From Atherix ibis (lineage: Eukaryota > Arthropoda > Insecta > Diptera > Athericidae), in NCBI GenBank assembly GCA_958298945.1, contig OY282605.1, positions 116,618,267 to 116,682,266 of the forward strand: a DNA stretch of 64,000 bases, in the 5' to 3' direction. Positions within the stretch are counted from its first letter, which is position 1. Each line of letters starts with the position of its first letter. The notes beneath the pieces were generated by a model. It had not been told where the DNA came from. It saw only the letters and a program-made list of their open reading frames with translations, and ran no database searches. This document shows positions 51,049 to 63,202 of this stretch, piece after piece. The translations under genes were made by a program, and so were the position numbers.

Positions 51049-51829
51049 CACAGTGTGTCCAAAAAATAAGCGAACTTTATATTTAAATCATACAACATGC
51101 AGTTCCATCTATTATAAATTTGCAGCATTAAAAAGATTACATTCATCCTCTTTCAAACGCACCTAAATTCATATAAATCGAATGACCGATGTGAAAGTTA
51201 CAGACATTTCAATAAGACATACGAATTAATGAACAAAGTTTATGGTGATATTGTATGAACTCAAGTTTATACGTGGTTTACACGATTTAAAAATGGTCGT
51301 GAGGATTTAAATGACAACCTAAGGCCAGGTCGTGCAGAAGCTAGTAATCGTGCTGAATTGGTGGAAACAGTCCGTGAAATCATTGGTATATTGATGCAAA
51401 TTTTACTACAAGAATGTTGGCTGAGGAATTAAATACGAGTAAAAACACTATTTGGAGAATTTTAACTGAAGATTTTGGTAAAAGAAAGGTCTGTGCGCGT
51501 TTTGTTCCACATGAATTAAATGAAGACCAAAAAAGTAATCGATTTTTTTATGAAAAAAACGGATTTCTTTTATCAACCACCCTCCGTATTCGTCCTGATC
51601 TATCACCATGTGACTATTTTCTATTTCCAAAACTGAAAACCAAGCATTTTATGATGATATCCTAGCCATTTTATTGAAATGGCTGTAACTTTCACATCGG
51701 TCATCCGATTTAACTGAATTTAGGTGCGTTTGAAAGAGGATGAATGTAATCTTTTTAATGCTGCAAATTTTCAATTGATGGCGCTGCATGTTGTATGATT
51801 TTGATATAAAATTATTTTTGGGACACACG
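51049..51829 (+). mobile_element. Long-TIR mariner-type element with 166-bp inverted repeats
   Basis: TA at 51047-51048 and 51830-51831. The left TIR (51049-51214, cacagtgtgtccaaaaaata) and the right TIR (51664-51829) match along ~166 bp with scattered changes. Between them is a decayed transposase: 'YTWFTRFKNGREDLNDNLRP', 'RMLAEELNTSKNTIWRILTE', 'FGKRKVCARFVPHELNEDQK', then a jump to 'RPDLSPCDYFLFPKL'. Most of the catalytic domain is deleted. The motifs place it near the GVQW3-like group, but the terminus is unrelated to that of the other copies here. Confidence 0.88.
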
Positions 51830-51831
51830 TA

Positions 51832-52311
51832 TGGTATAATTGAAGTTTTTTTTTATAGTAAGTACTTAGAGAATGTACGTATTATTCAATTTTTTTTAAT
51901 ATTTAAAAGTTTATTAAATTGGTTCTTAAAAATTAAGTAGTGTATTAAAATAATTTTATCACAAATTAAATTTTTTTTCTTAAATCTAATTATGTTAAAA
52001 AATTATTTTCCATAAAATTTTTATGGAAAATATTATTATCTTCTAATAAATAATTGTAGCTTCATTTTATGTAATAATCTACAATAATAAATTAAAGTTG
52101 GGTTATATGTTAAAAAAAAAAATTTAAATTTGCTTATTTAAATAACTAAATGTGATCGTAGTCAGCTATTACTGCATTACTTTTATACACCACCATTAAC
52201 TGTTATACTCTAGCTGTCACTATTTTGACAGATGATGTTGTGTACTCTGTTTATTATTAATAACCGTGCGCCTACTATTACAAGCTTTTCATTTTTATTT
52301 TATTAAAAGTA
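51832..52311. other. Intergenic: TRNT1 upstream region
   Basis: AT-rich; a less biased patch at 52190-52270 (gctgtcactattttgacaga) may hold the promoter. No clear TATA box is assigned. Confidence 0.35.
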
Positions 52312-54029
52312 ATGCTTTTTCAAAGAATATTTTCAAGAAAGTTAAAGAATTTTATTTATAATAAGTATATAAATGTATACAACCTTTGTATACACTGAAT
52401 AATTACGATATTTTATTAGTATTTTGCTTAATTTCAGTATAATCAATTCTGGGTACGTAACATGGAAGGAGATATTAAAATACGTGCAAATCCGATTGTT
52501 AAAAAATTAGATACTCCGGAATTTAATTCTATATTTACACCAGAGCTTAAGGTTCTTATTGATTTATTTGCAAAATATAAATATGAAATACGAATAGCTG
52601 GTGGAGCCGTTAGGTATTAAAGCAATTATTTAATTATTCCATTTATGAATTTTCTTCACTTAAATATTAGAATAAATGGTACTTTATTGTAGAGATTTGT
52701 TAATGGGAAAAATTCCAAAGGATGTTGATTTTGCTACAACAGCAACCCCAGAACAGATGAAAGACATGTTCACAACCGAAGATATTAGAATGATTAATAC
52801 AAAAGGAGAAAAGCACGGAACGATAACGCCGAGAATAAATGATAAAGAAAATTTCGAAGTAACCACACTACGTATTGATGTGATAACAGATGGGCGTCAT
52901 GCTGAAGTGAAATTTACAACTGATTGGCTATTAGATGCGAGCCGAAGAGATCTAACTATTAATTCTATGTTTTTAGGTGCAAGTTAATTGTTCGCGAACT
53001 GAAGATCCATAATGACATATAAGTTTTAATTTAGGTTCCGATGGTTCCATTTATGACTACTTTTATGGCTGTGATGATTTAGAAGCGAGAAGAATATCTT
53101 TTGTTGGTAATGCCGATACAAGAATAAAAGAGGATTTTCTTAGAATACTTCGATATTTCCGGTTACAATTGATATATTTTCTATGTGGAAAATTAATTTT
53201 AATCTCATTCATATTTATATGCAGATTTTATGGTAGAATTGCAGATAAGCCAGATTGTCATAATGACGCTACAATATCAGCTATCAAAACCAATGCAGAT
53301 GGACTTGCTATAATAAGTGGTGAAAGAATTTGGTCAGAATTAAAGAAAATTATTGAAGGCAAACATTCAATCTATTTGATACTTAAAATGCTTGATTGTA
53401 ATTTAGGAAAATATATTGGCCTTCCTGAAAGTCCTAATTTAAATGAATTTAAACGTGTGGCTTTGAATAATGAAAAATTTCACGAATCACATAAACAAAA
53501 CGCGATATGTATGCTCACAGCACTTTTGAATACACCAGACGATGCCATCGATTTGCACAATAGACTAAAATTTTCAAGATTCCAAAGGGATTTATGTTTT
53601 TTCTTAGTTGCAAATAGAGAAGAAACTGAAAATGTCGAAAATATATTGTATGCTTTATTTTTTTAAATATTTGAATAATTGATAAATTAGAAAATTTTAT
53701 TTTTCAGAGATTTTAAGAAATTGTGTCTTAAGCCAAATATAAAGCATGAATACATTTTAGAATTGCTTAAATATCATGGAAGAGTAAATATGTATGATGA
53801 ATTTCAAAATTGGAAAATGCCAGCATTTGTTTTGAGCGGAGATGATCTAGTAAAACATGGTTGCCCAAGTGGCCCAGCCATTGGATTAGTCTCTACGAAA
53901 TTAAAACAAATTTGGGCAAATGATAATTTTCAAACATCTTCTGAAGATTTAGTTAATGTTCATTTGACAAAAGTTTTAGAAAAAATTAATTCAGATTATG
54001 AACAAAATAAAAAAATAAAATTCAAATAA
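52312..54029 (+). CDS. TRNT1: CCA-adding tRNA nucleotidyltransferase, six exons
   Basis: Adds the 3'-terminal CCA to cytosolic and mitochondrial tRNAs. Exons: 52312-52374, 52438-52613, 52693-52976, 53035-53161, 53225-53647, 53708-54029. Introns are 58-79 bp and all GT/AG; phases join to 464 residues. Class II nucleotidyltransferase motifs are in order: motif A '[14 protein letters not shown]' (across exons 2-3) with the metal-binding 'KDVDFATT', motif C '[10 protein letters not shown]', and '[11 protein letters not shown]' before the helical tRNA-binding part. Exon 1 ([20 protein letters not shown]) is Arg/Lys-rich without acids and fits a mitochondrial presequence. A second in-frame ATG at 52462 (MEGDIKIRA) would give a cytosolic form, as known for TRNT1. 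The exon 1 donor (AAT|gtatac) is the least certain junction. Confidence 0.93.
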
Positions 54030-54035
54030 TATTAA

Positions 54036-54041
54036 AATAAA
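54036..54041 (+). terminator. Possible poly(A) signal of TRNT1
   Basis: AATAAA seven bases after the stop codon. This is close, so a further AT-rich hexamer downstream may be used instead. Confidence 0.35.
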
Positions 54042-54479
54042 TTGTATTTTTATTATATATTTCTAAAAAGCTATTTATCTTTCTGTAATGTCTATAATAC
54101 TCAGTATAAAAGCAGTTTTTATTTTGTAACAAATTTAATGGTAGATTTACCTGTGTTATTCTAATTTTATCTAAAAAAAAAAAATTTCTAAAATTTTCAT
54201 AATGCCAACAATATATAAATTTTTATATTTCTATTAATTTTAATGCAATAATAGTAAAAGTTTGAAATAAAACGGGAACGCTGAAGATATTTGACATTTA
54301 GTTGATTTATGGCGTAAAGTTGGCGCTGCAATATGTGTGGTATGTATGACCTCCAACAGTCCTTTAGCTATTTGCATTTAAATATTTTACAATCTGTAAT
54401 AATTTAAATATAAATATTCGGTATTAATTTTCGAAGTATATTTACATGAAATTAAAAATAAAAAGGAATTTGTAGCAAT
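54042..54479. other. AT-rich intergenic stretch
   Basis: No motif recognised. Confidence 0.4.
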
Positions 54480-55560
54480 TTTTTAGGCTAGAGGAGCTTA
54501 TGAGACAAGAAATTTGAAATGTTTTTATTTATGGTCTAAGAAGTTTAGAGAAATACTTCGATTTATACGTTTTGATAAGAAAAATGAACGAAGTGAACGA
54601 TTGGAAACCCAAAAATTTATTTGCCTTGATTTCAAGAGTATGGAAAAAATTTATTGAGATTACCCAGGCTTGTTATAAATTTGGGGATAGCATAACAGTC
54701 GATGAGCAATTGTTCTCAACTAAAGCCAGGTGCCCATTTACTCAATACACGCCGAATAAACCAGATAAATTTGGCATCAAATTCTGGTTAGCTGCGGATG
54801 TTAAAAGCAAGTATCTTCTAAATGGCTTTCCCTATTTGGGCAAGAATGAAGTCCGCGAATCAAATATTTGCTTGAGCAAGTTTGTTGGATATAAAATCAC
54901 TAAGCCATATTTAGGTTGTGGACGAAATATACAATTTTTTATAAGCCTATCACTTGCAAAAAGGTTACGCGTGAAAAACACTTCATTGGTTGGAACAATA
55001 CGAGCAAATAGAAAAGAATTGTCTAAAATTGCAAAAGTCAAGAAGGACAACATGACACAGTTTTCCGCACAACTTTATAAAATGAAGGACCGTGTACTCT
55101 TACTATTTATAAAAGTAAGCCAAATAAAAAAGTTCTCCTATTGAGCTCAAAGCATCGAAGTGTAGAAATTGAAAAAATAAAAAATATGTCCCAGAAACTA
55201 TAACATTTTATAATAACACTAAGTATGGAGTTGATATATTGTACTTGATCAAATAGCGCAAACATATAGTACCAAAGCAGACTCTCGCAAATGGCCCCTT
55301 CACGTATTCTATAACATCTTAGATTTAGCAGCAATCAATGTTTGGGTTTTATATAAAGACGTCACTCAAGTAAAAATCTCAAGAAAAGAATTTCTTTTGC
55401 TATTGGCTGAAGAACTAAGCGGCAACTATGACTATAAAGCCGAAAATACTTTCACACCTTTATCTAATATACAGAATCTTGAAAAACGGTTGAATTGTCA
55501 AGTTCAAGTGTCTGTGATAAATGTAATAAAAAAATTGCGGAAAATGTATTTTAAAAACAC
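54480..55560 (+). pseudogene. piggyBac-family transposase relic (PGBD4-like)
   Basis: Starts in one frame ('REILRFIRFDKKNERSERLE', 54545-54600). It continues open at 54572-55141 with 'ITVDEQLFSTKARCPFTQYT', 'PNKPDKFGIKFWLAADVKSK', 'NGFPYLGKNEVRES' and 'SLVGTIRANRKELSK'. Broken frames follow with 'YNNTKYGVDIL' and the C-terminal zinc-finger-like 'VCDKCNKKI' near 55512-55540. The first catalytic Asp ('TVDEQ') is present. In the second region 'GRNVTTDNFF' has become 'GRNIQFF', so that Asp is deleted. The element is dead. Its 3' end abuts the mariner at 55567, and no piggyBac TIR or TTAA pair was seen. Confidence 0.88.
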
Positions 55561-55566
55561 AATATA

Positions 55567-56472
55567 CGACGTCTGTTCAACAAGTATCGCGTATTTTGAA
55601 TTTCAGCGGGTTATGTATATTCGATTATCGATTTTTGTGGCGTTATGTTGGTACTCATGTCTCTCACTTATGTCGACAAGTTCGGCCATTTTGAATGTTC
55701 AGTTAATTTTTGACAGCTGCTTTGCTTGCACGTGTTTTGGCTCGTCTTCGACTTTAAGTCCATTTTCGACCACATAAACAGCATCGCATTAACATTGCTA
55801 AGGAGCTATTGGACTCTATCCGTGACGACCCAAATTTACTCCAGAGGGTCATAACTGGTGACGAATAATGGGTTTATGGTTATGACGTGGAAACCAAAGC
55901 TCAATCATCCCAATGGAAGCTGCCGCACGAGCCAAGAACGAAAAAAGCGCGCCAAGTTCGGTCGAATATGAAGATTTTGCTTACAGTTTTCTTCGATTGC
56001 AGGAGCGTGGTGCATCATGAGTTCTTTCCACAGGATAGAACGGTCAATAAGGAATATTACCTGCAAGTTATGCCCCAGAAACGCCCGTATTTGTGGAAGA
56101 ACAAAAATTGGCTTTTGCACCATGCTAACACCCCTGCTCACGCATCGTTGCTTGGGCGTGAATTTTTGGCCAAAAACAACACACTAATAATGCCGCAGCC
56201 ACCATATTCCCCAGATCTGGCCCCCCTGTGAATTTTTCTTGTTCCCGAAACAGATTCTTTGATCTATTTTTTGGAATGGGCAAAAATCGAAGACGAGCTA
56301 AAACACGTGCAAGCAAAGCAGCTGTCAAAAATTAACTGAAAATTCAAAATGGCCAAACTTATTGGCATAAGTGAGAGACATGAGTACCAATATAACGCCA
56401 CAAAAAATCGAAAATCGAATAAACATAACCCGTGGAAATTCAAAATTCGCGATACTTTTTCAACATACCTTG
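55567..56472 (+). mobile_element. GVQW3-like mariner, foldback derivative (deletion subfamily 2)
   Basis: TA at 55565-55566 and 56473-56474. The layout is that of 17953-18774: 5' leader, deletion of the DNA-binding half, then 'HRINIAKELLDSIRDDPN', 'FFDCRSVVHHEFFPQD', 'NWLLHHANTPAHASLL' (catalytic Asp to Ala), 'PPYSPDLAP', and then 'cccgaaacag' running into an inverted 5' leader (56275-56472). Here the right arm is complete to the terminus. Several stops. Confidence 0.9.
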
Positions 56473-56474
56473 TA

Positions 56475-56943
56475 TATGGAAAAATTGTTTTGAATAAAGT
56501 GTCTTCAAAATAACATATTATTTTTTTTAAATAAAAACTTCAATTTTGTTGTTTGAGTCAAATTGACTATACCCAACATCCGGCAATCTAGTGTTAATAA
56601 TTATGGGCACAAAATATATAAATTTAAAGAACATTTTTATGACTATAAAATTTAAAAATCGTTTATTGTCAAACTTGGTACAAATTCAAATATTCGTTTT
56701 TGTGTTTCTACTAAAATGGTAATTTGACGTATCATGTCAGCAATAGTCTGCATTATAAAAATGTACTTTTGTGTGATTTTTATATTCACATAGAATATTT
56801 TTTATAATTCATCATTAAAGTCAACTCTTTTAGAAAAAAACTCCAAATAATAATGAAGTGAAAAATATTTAAAAGCTCATATTAGATTAAAATTTGCAAG
56901 AATATTTCGAACATTTTGAGTATAAATTATTTTAACGCTTTTA
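56475..56943. other. AT-rich stretch without recognised gene
   Basis: Nothing recognised on either strand. Confidence 0.4.
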
Positions 56944-56945
56944 TA

Positions 56946-58004
56946 CGAGGGTCGTTCAATAAGTCCTTAGAAAATCCGAGAAATTGCGCTCGTAGTGTCG
57001 GTAACGATTTTTTTTTGTAAGTAGCATTATCAACAAGAAAGCTGTCAGCTCGATCCATAGCGTAGGTCAATTTCTATCGTCGATTAAAGTTAACGACATT
57101 TATTTGTGCATAACAATGGAAAAAAGCGAGTTTAGGGCTGTCATCAAACATCTCCATTTGAAAGGCTTAAGCCCGAAAGAAATCAAAGCCGAGTTGGATG
57201 CGCCAATTAGTTGAGGCCACGGGCATATCACAAGGTACAGTCGCTTCAATTTTGCATGAAAAATTGTCTGTGAAAAAAATTTCGGCAAGATGGGTGCCGC
57301 GTTTGCTCTCAGAGGAAAATAAACGCAATCGTGCAGTGGACGCTGAGGCTATGTTGGCACTCTTTCATCGCAATCCTGCCGAATTCCTTCATCGATATGT
57401 CACTGTGGATGAAACCTGGATACACTACTACACTCCAGACAGTCATCACAGTGGATTTCAAGGGTGAACGGGCTCCGAAGAAGGCAAAAACTGTGCCATC
57501 GGCCGGCAAGGTGATGGCCACGGTCTTTTGGGATTCGCAGGGTATCATTTTTATCGACTACTTGGAAAAAGGAAAAACAATAACAGGAGCGTATTACGCG
57601 TCGTTATTGCAACGCTTGAGCGAGTAAATCAAAGAGAAACGCCCCCATCTGAAGAAGAAAAAAATCCTCTTGCATCAGGACAATGCGCGTGCGCACACCT
57701 GCGCTGTTTCCATGGCCAAAATTGTGGAATTGAGAATGGAATTGTTGCAGCATCCCGCTTATTCAACAGATTTGGCCCCGAGTGACTATTTTCTTTTCCC
57801 CAATCTGAAGAAATGGTTTGGCGGACGACGGTTCACTTCCAACGAGGACGTCATTGCTCAAACGGATGACGGGATAAAAATTTTGGAAAAACGGTCGGAA
57901 AAGTGTATAGAACTAAAAGGAGATTATGTTGAAAAATAAAAATTTTTTTTATTAAAAAACAGTTTTTTTCCATCTTTTTCTAAGGACTTATTGAACGACC
58001 CTCG
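56946..58004 (+). mobile_element. irritans-like mariner with TIRs, internally deleted
   Basis: TIRs cgagggtcgttcaataagtc (left) and its exact inverse ending at 58004; TA at 56944-56945 and 58005-58006. The transposase begins 'MEKSEFRAVIKHLHLKGLSP' at 57116. It loses about 60 codons near 57205, then reads 'TGISQGTVASILHEKLSV', 'FHRNPAEFLHRYVTVDETWI' (first Asp), 'VMATVFWDSQGIIFIDYLEK', 'ILLHQDNARAHTC' (second Asp) and 'HPAYSTDLAPSDYFLF' (third Asp) to 'LKGDYVEK' at 57939, with two frame shifts. All three catalytic residues survive, but the DNA-binding half does not. Confidence 0.93.
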
Positions 58005-58006
58005 TA

Positions 58007-58353
58007 GTAATTATTTTCTCTGTATTCGGAAAAAACTATGTTCAATTTTATAGTTTGTTCAAATCTGTTGACCAACGTAATTTAATATTAAATCAACAAG
58101 TAAAATCCTTTCAAGTTGTTGCTAGTGCATTTTTTATCATATGTGTAATTGACTTCATTCAGAAAAGGCACTCATCCAGAAACGGATCGGTGTAAATACA
58201 CTACCTGCCCCTAAGATTCTTTTCCGTTTATAAGAAATTTCATTCATAAAAATATGAGAAGCCAGACTTCCTTGAAGGTTTCTTGAATGAATGGTACGTC
58301 TTCACACATTTCCATCAATGTTTATAGTAAATAACATGGCTTTTTCTTTTCAG
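58007..58353. other. AT-rich intergenic stretch
   Basis: Nothing recognised. Confidence 0.35.
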
Positions 58354-58626
58354 TCAACAAAATACATGCTCGCACAGGTAAATATAAGATAAATAAACAT
58401 AAAGTAGAAGAGGAGAACAAATTGAAAGGGGAAATCCAATTGCCGTTACAAAAAAATATATTCTGAATGCAGTTTTCAATCTATTTGGCGCAGCTTGTTT
58501 GTTGGCAGATGTACGAATTCTGCTCATCAGGAGCAAAGCCTGCAATGGATTTCGATAACACTTAATAAGAGGGTGTGGTTCACCGATATGTGCGGACGAT
58601 TGTAAAATTTTTCCACTCAATTGCAT
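58354..58626 (-). CDS. Possible small membrane protein, 90 codons, not recognised
   Basis: From an in-frame ATG at 58626 the minus strand reads MQLSGKILQSSAHIGEPHPL, then a basic middle part ('MSRIRTSANKQAAPNRLKTA'). A strongly hydrophobic C-terminal third follows ('FVTAIGFPLSICSPLLLYVY') that could span a membrane once or twice. Base composition is less AT-biased than the surrounding DNA. No family is recognised and no repeat copy is seen in the window. The size and layout resemble small mitochondrial inner-membrane proteins, but this is only an impression. An unrelated ATG frame overlaps upstream (58650). It could be an exon rather than a whole gene. Confidence 0.35.
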   Translation of the reverse strand: MQLSGKILQSSAHIGEPHPLIKCYRNPLQALLLMSRIRTSANKQAAPNRLKTAFRIYFFVTAIGFPLSICSPLLLYVYLSYIYLCEHVFC

Positions 58627-58650
58627 TTTTAACGGTTCCAATCGATGTAC

Positions 58651-59864
58651 TCATAATAAACTATAGTTTTAGTAAAGGCTGTTATTAAAATATATATGTA
58701 CATAGTTTTTTTCTAATCTGTGGTAATATTTCCTGTTATCATTTGGTTTGTTAGTGTAGAAATCGGACCAGAAACCGAATAATTTCACAGTTACTCTGAC
58801 GACGTTGCTGTAGAATTAGCACTTTAGTTATTTGGAATGACTTACAAAAATAATTACGTTATTTTTTTATATAAATAATTAATTTGTAATAAAATAAATA
58901 ATTAATTAATAAGCAATTTTTAAAGATCTTAAAAATGATATATTTTTATTATAATCTTTTTAGAAATATTTCTTCCAAAATTAAAATTAGAATGAATATA
59001 AAAATTATTTCTTAAAAATGTCTCAAAAATATTTAATGAAATAAAATTTTTACAATATTTTTTAACAAATTTATTTATCTTAAAAATTGTTGAGTTTTAT
59101 CTTAATACTGTCAGTGCTATGTGTCCATCTTTTCTACAGAAACCACGTGTCCAATGGTGGTATATTCTTGCTTCATTTTTGCGTTTAGTAGGCCATAACC
59201 ATCATTGTGGAAATTTATAAAGGTTTTAATATTTGCAAGAAATACTTTTTGATTGAAAGAAAAAATTATGATTAAAATTTCTTCGGTGTGTAAAAAAAAA
59301 AACAAATTTACCTACCGAAAAAATTTTCAATAACTCTTCTAACTTGCTCAAAGTACTCTTATTTTAGATGAAAATCTTTCATAGAATGTACTCATTGTTT
59401 TGGAATTCATTTTTATTTGAAATAATGAAAAAAAAACAAAAAAATATTTTCCAATTATTTTTAAAATAAAAATCAACAAGAGCTCGAATTAAATTTTTTT
59501 GTTTAGATATACGTACTTTATGTTTCGATAAACTGCTGGTACCAGGTGTACTGAAAACTTCCATAATCAATTTACCTTTGTTTATTATTATTTTTTTTTT
59601 ATTTTGAAAAGTAGAAAAGCCGATATATAATATACACCAGATCATTGTTATTTAAACCAATTCGAATATGCTGGTATTTTGTAACTATTTGGTTCCATCA
59701 ATTTAATATACATACAATCAGTCAGCTAAGGTATTTTTACTTAAATTGTCATTGATCTTTTTTAATATTGTAAAAAATCGTTTAATCTATAGATAGATCT
59801 ATTTAATATGATATAGATAATTATTAGTGTATTTTAAATATAATGAAAAGATAATTTAATTCTT
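58651..59864. other. AT-rich stretch without recognised gene
   Basis: Nothing recognised on either strand. Confidence 0.4.
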
Positions 59865-60469
59865 GTATCGCGAATTTTGTGTTTTTTCAAAAATTATTTA
59901 TTTATTTATGAATATCTATTTTGTCCCCTTCAAAGTAATCCCCACCAGATATTATACACTTATGCCAACGTGTTCTTCAATCCTCGAAGCACTTCAAAAA
60001 ATCATTTTTTGTGATATTGTGTCGTCCTTTCATGGGGCTCTTCAGTTTCGGGAGCAAAAAAAAGTTACAGGGGGCCAGATCTGGGGAATACGGTGGCTGC
60101 GGCATTATTAGTGTGCTGTTTCTGGCCAAAAATGGCAAAAGCCAATTTTTGTTCTTCCACAAATCCGGACGTTTCTGGTATATAACTTGCAGGTAATATT
60201 CCTTATTGACCGTTCTACCCTGTGGCAAGAACTCATGATGCACCACGCCCCTGCAATCGACGAAAACTGTAAATAAGCAAAAATCGAAGACGAGCCAAAA
60301 CACGTGCAAGCAAAGCAGCTGTCAAAAATTAACTGAACATTCAAAATGGCCGAACTTGTCGGCATAAGTGAGAGATATGAGTACCAACATAACGCCAAAA
60401 AAAATCGAAAATCGAATATACATAACCCGCGAAAATTCAAAATTCGTGATACTTTTTGAACAGACCTCG
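59865..60469 (-). mobile_element. GVQW3-like mariner, internally deleted (deletion subfamily 1)
   Basis: The right end cctcg lies at 60469 with TA at 60470-60471; the left terminus lacks its first ~20 bp. The minus strand joins the 5' leader directly to 'FVDCRGVVHHEFLPQGRTVN', then 'RPDLWKNKNWLLPFLARNST', 'PPYSPDLAPCNFFLLPKLKS' and 'ITKNDFLKCFED'. The 'LLPFLA' junction, which removes 'HHDNAPAH', is the same as in 16029-16890, so both stem from one deleted parent. Confidence 0.9.
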
Positions 60470-60471
60470 TA

Positions 60472-61169
60472 CGTTAACTTGCCTTTGAAACGATGATCGT
60501 ATTATTTTTCTTCATTTTTAATACAAAATATACGCTAGCAAAAATTATTTTTAAATTAATATATACTGGCAAAAATAAATGATTTAAATGAAAATACACC
60601 GAAAAAAATTTATTATGGAAAGCAACACAACAAATATTGTGTTACAGATGAACATCTGCGACAAAAAGATGGTAACCTGTTCAAAATCCAACAGAGGAAT
60701 AACTGAGGTATTCATCAAGTATTTAGTCAATACTTTCACTCCACACGTCGATATAGAATATAAGATACGAGTATTCTCACTTCAAATATATAAAAACTAA
60801 CAATTCCAATTTTCATGAGTTTTCCGCCCAAAAATTTTTATCCCATTCGAAACTTCACAATAAAAAAACCTTCCAGTTATGATAAAATAACAGATCCTAT
60901 CCTAAAAGTAATCTCAAAAAAATTTCTATAACTTATAATATTTCCACTACTCTAGAAATATTCTAATTTAAGAAATGATTTCCAAACGAAACTAACCAGT
61001 AAATTCTCCAAAGTCCTATAGATTTATTAGCTTATGACCAATTCTTGAAATAGTCATTTTGAAACTTTTTTACCCATTCTTTGATATGCTTAACTGCTCA
61101 TCAATTTGATTTTAGATCATATCATTCCACAATCTAACAATGTAGTTGAAAGCATTCCGTCCTTTCTTG
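60472..61169. other. AT-rich stretch without recognised gene
   Basis: Nothing recognised; short frames only. Confidence 0.35.
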
Positions 61170-61690
61170 ACCTAACGCGGCACTGTCCAGGAGTGTTACT
61201 AAGCATTTCACACACCTATGAAAATCGATGGCCCACTTCTATATAATATTTATAATTACGGCATCCCAACTAATCCCGAAAACTATAACAGTCACTTATG
61301 CGTATGATACCGAAATTCTTGCTTCTCATTTAAATATCCAAATAGTTTCTAATAATTTACAATCCCAAATCCAAAATCTCCAAAACTGGCTTACGTGGTG
61401 GAGACTAAAAGTAAATGAGCAGAAAAGAGTTGATATTACGTACATCCTTTGGGAAACTCCATCAATCCTTATATCCCTTAATGGCAATATCATTCCACCA
61501 ATAGTAATTCATCGTAACTTAAATGTTCCATTTGTTCGTGAGTTATGTGTTGCTCGTTATAAAAAGTTGCACTCCCGATGAAACTCGTTTTCACTCCCGA
61601 TGATTATGTGTTGCTCGTTATAAAAAGTTTTACTCTCATCACTCTAATTCTCTTGTTAGAAAACTCTCCTCTGTTACTTTCCTCATAAAC
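61170..61690 (+). mobile_element. jockey-like non-LTR retrotransposon relic
   Basis: Plus-strand fragments: 'PTNPENYNSH' near 61245-61290 in a shifted frame, then an open frame with 'TVTYAYDTEILASHLNIQIV' (61275-61330), where active enzymes have 'YADDTAILA'; the first catalytic Asp is Tyr. 'LQNWLTWWRLKVNEQK' and 'ISLNGNIIP' follow, typical of jockey-clade reverse transcriptases. A ~30-bp piece (gttatgtgttgctcgttata) is duplicated at 61540 and 61603, and 'HSSNSLVRKLSSVTF' follows near 61635. Both ends are truncated. Confidence 0.75.
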
Positions 61691-62589
61691 ACTTAAAGAG
61701 ATATTCGTCAAGATATTGTAAGGTAGAGAAATGCCAATGGTGGGTGGTGTTTATTTTCACATAATTAATAATAGTAATTTCAATTAATAATAAATATTAT
61801 TTCTGTCATCAATTTTGTTGTATCTCGTACTATGTCGATATTATAATTAACGACGATTTTATTTTATGGCCAATATTGACGTTATACTGTGTCCGGACTT
61901 AAGAAGTTACTAATAGGTGCCTGGTTATTGATCTGTAAGCAACATGAAGGAGGAAAACTTAATAAGAACCTCTTATGTGGTCTCAAAAAAAAATGCAATT
62001 ATCAAAATATTTAAAAAAATTAATCTTAATATGCCTGCATAAATAAAATAAAAAAAAAGATTTTTGAGAAATAAAAACTTCAATTTTTTACATATACAAT
62101 TTTTCCGTTTTCATAGATTTTCTAGTAGGTATTTGATGTCACTAATAATGCCTCACCTTCTAGGGCAAAAAAAAAATTAATACCTAAAAAATTTAAATTA
62201 CAAATATTTAAAAAATTATAAAAAAATTAAATATTTTTGTTTAAAACACCAAATTTAAAAAAAAAATGTTAATTTCAGAATTGCTTTGGTATTTTTACTA
62301 AAATAATTTTTTTTACTAAAATATAATTAAGAAAATTAACCAAATTAATTTTAGAGGAATTGTTTTTATTTTTAATAATTGAACCTATTCTTAAAAGAAG
62401 AAACAATTTCTGTGTCATCAGAATATGTGCTATCGACACTGAGAAGTGAATTGAAAATAATTTAAAATAACTACTCTTACACATATTTTTATTCCAAGTA
62501 CCTACAAAATTGAAAAAAAATTGTATTAATACTAAATGTTAATAATTTTTTTTTAATTTTAAATTTTTTTTAAATTATTTTAAAAGGTT
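61691..62589. other. AT-rich stretch without recognised gene
   Basis: A and T tracts; nothing recognised. Confidence 0.4.
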
Positions 62590-63060
62590 TATTCAATTTG
62601 TGCCACGGAAAGCAGTTGAGAACATTTCTTGCAGAACTCGGTTTTTTTTGAGGTTATTTTTAATGACTTTTTTTAAAACATTTCGGGCTGTTATGTGTTA
62701 TTTGACGGATATTGGTTTCTTAGTGCTCTAAGGTCAAAATTTTTTGTGTTTTATTAAAATCACATATGATCCAGATAGAAATCTTTAAGTTCAGAGAAAA
62801 ACATTCGATTATCAGTCTTTTCTTATTTACTTTTAAAGAAATACGAGCCCACGACATCTACAGACCAAAATGCATACCATACAGTCACTTTTCGCGGATA
62901 TATTGGTTCCACCACAGTAACTTGTGGGTTTTCAGAGCTTCATACATGACAATTTTGCTTATTGGCGTATCCACCGAGCGAGAAAAACGATACTAATTAT
63001 GGCGATCATAACGTTCCCTTTAAAGGGTCAAACATGGCTATGGCAGAATCGACACATTTG
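62590..63060 (-). mobile_element. rosa-type (DD41D) transposase relic
   Basis: Minus-strand fragments in order from 63000: 'LGGYANKQNCHV', a stop, 'SSENPQVTVVEPIYPRKVTV', 'WYAFWSVDVVGSYFF' and 'LKDFYLDHMWF' (near 62770). After a deletion that removes both later catalytic Asp residues, a tail follows like 'ALRNQYPSNNT-QPEMF-KS' to 62590. Same family as 38291-39209. Confidence 0.65.
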
Positions 63061-63202
63061 CTGATAGTTTTACAACTTTTATACATTATTTGATAGTAAA
63101 ATAATCTATAAAATAAAATGGCTTACTTTATTTTAAATAAATATTATCCTAAATATTCTTAATGTTTAAAAGCTATCAAATGACATAAAGCTATACGTTG
63201 TA

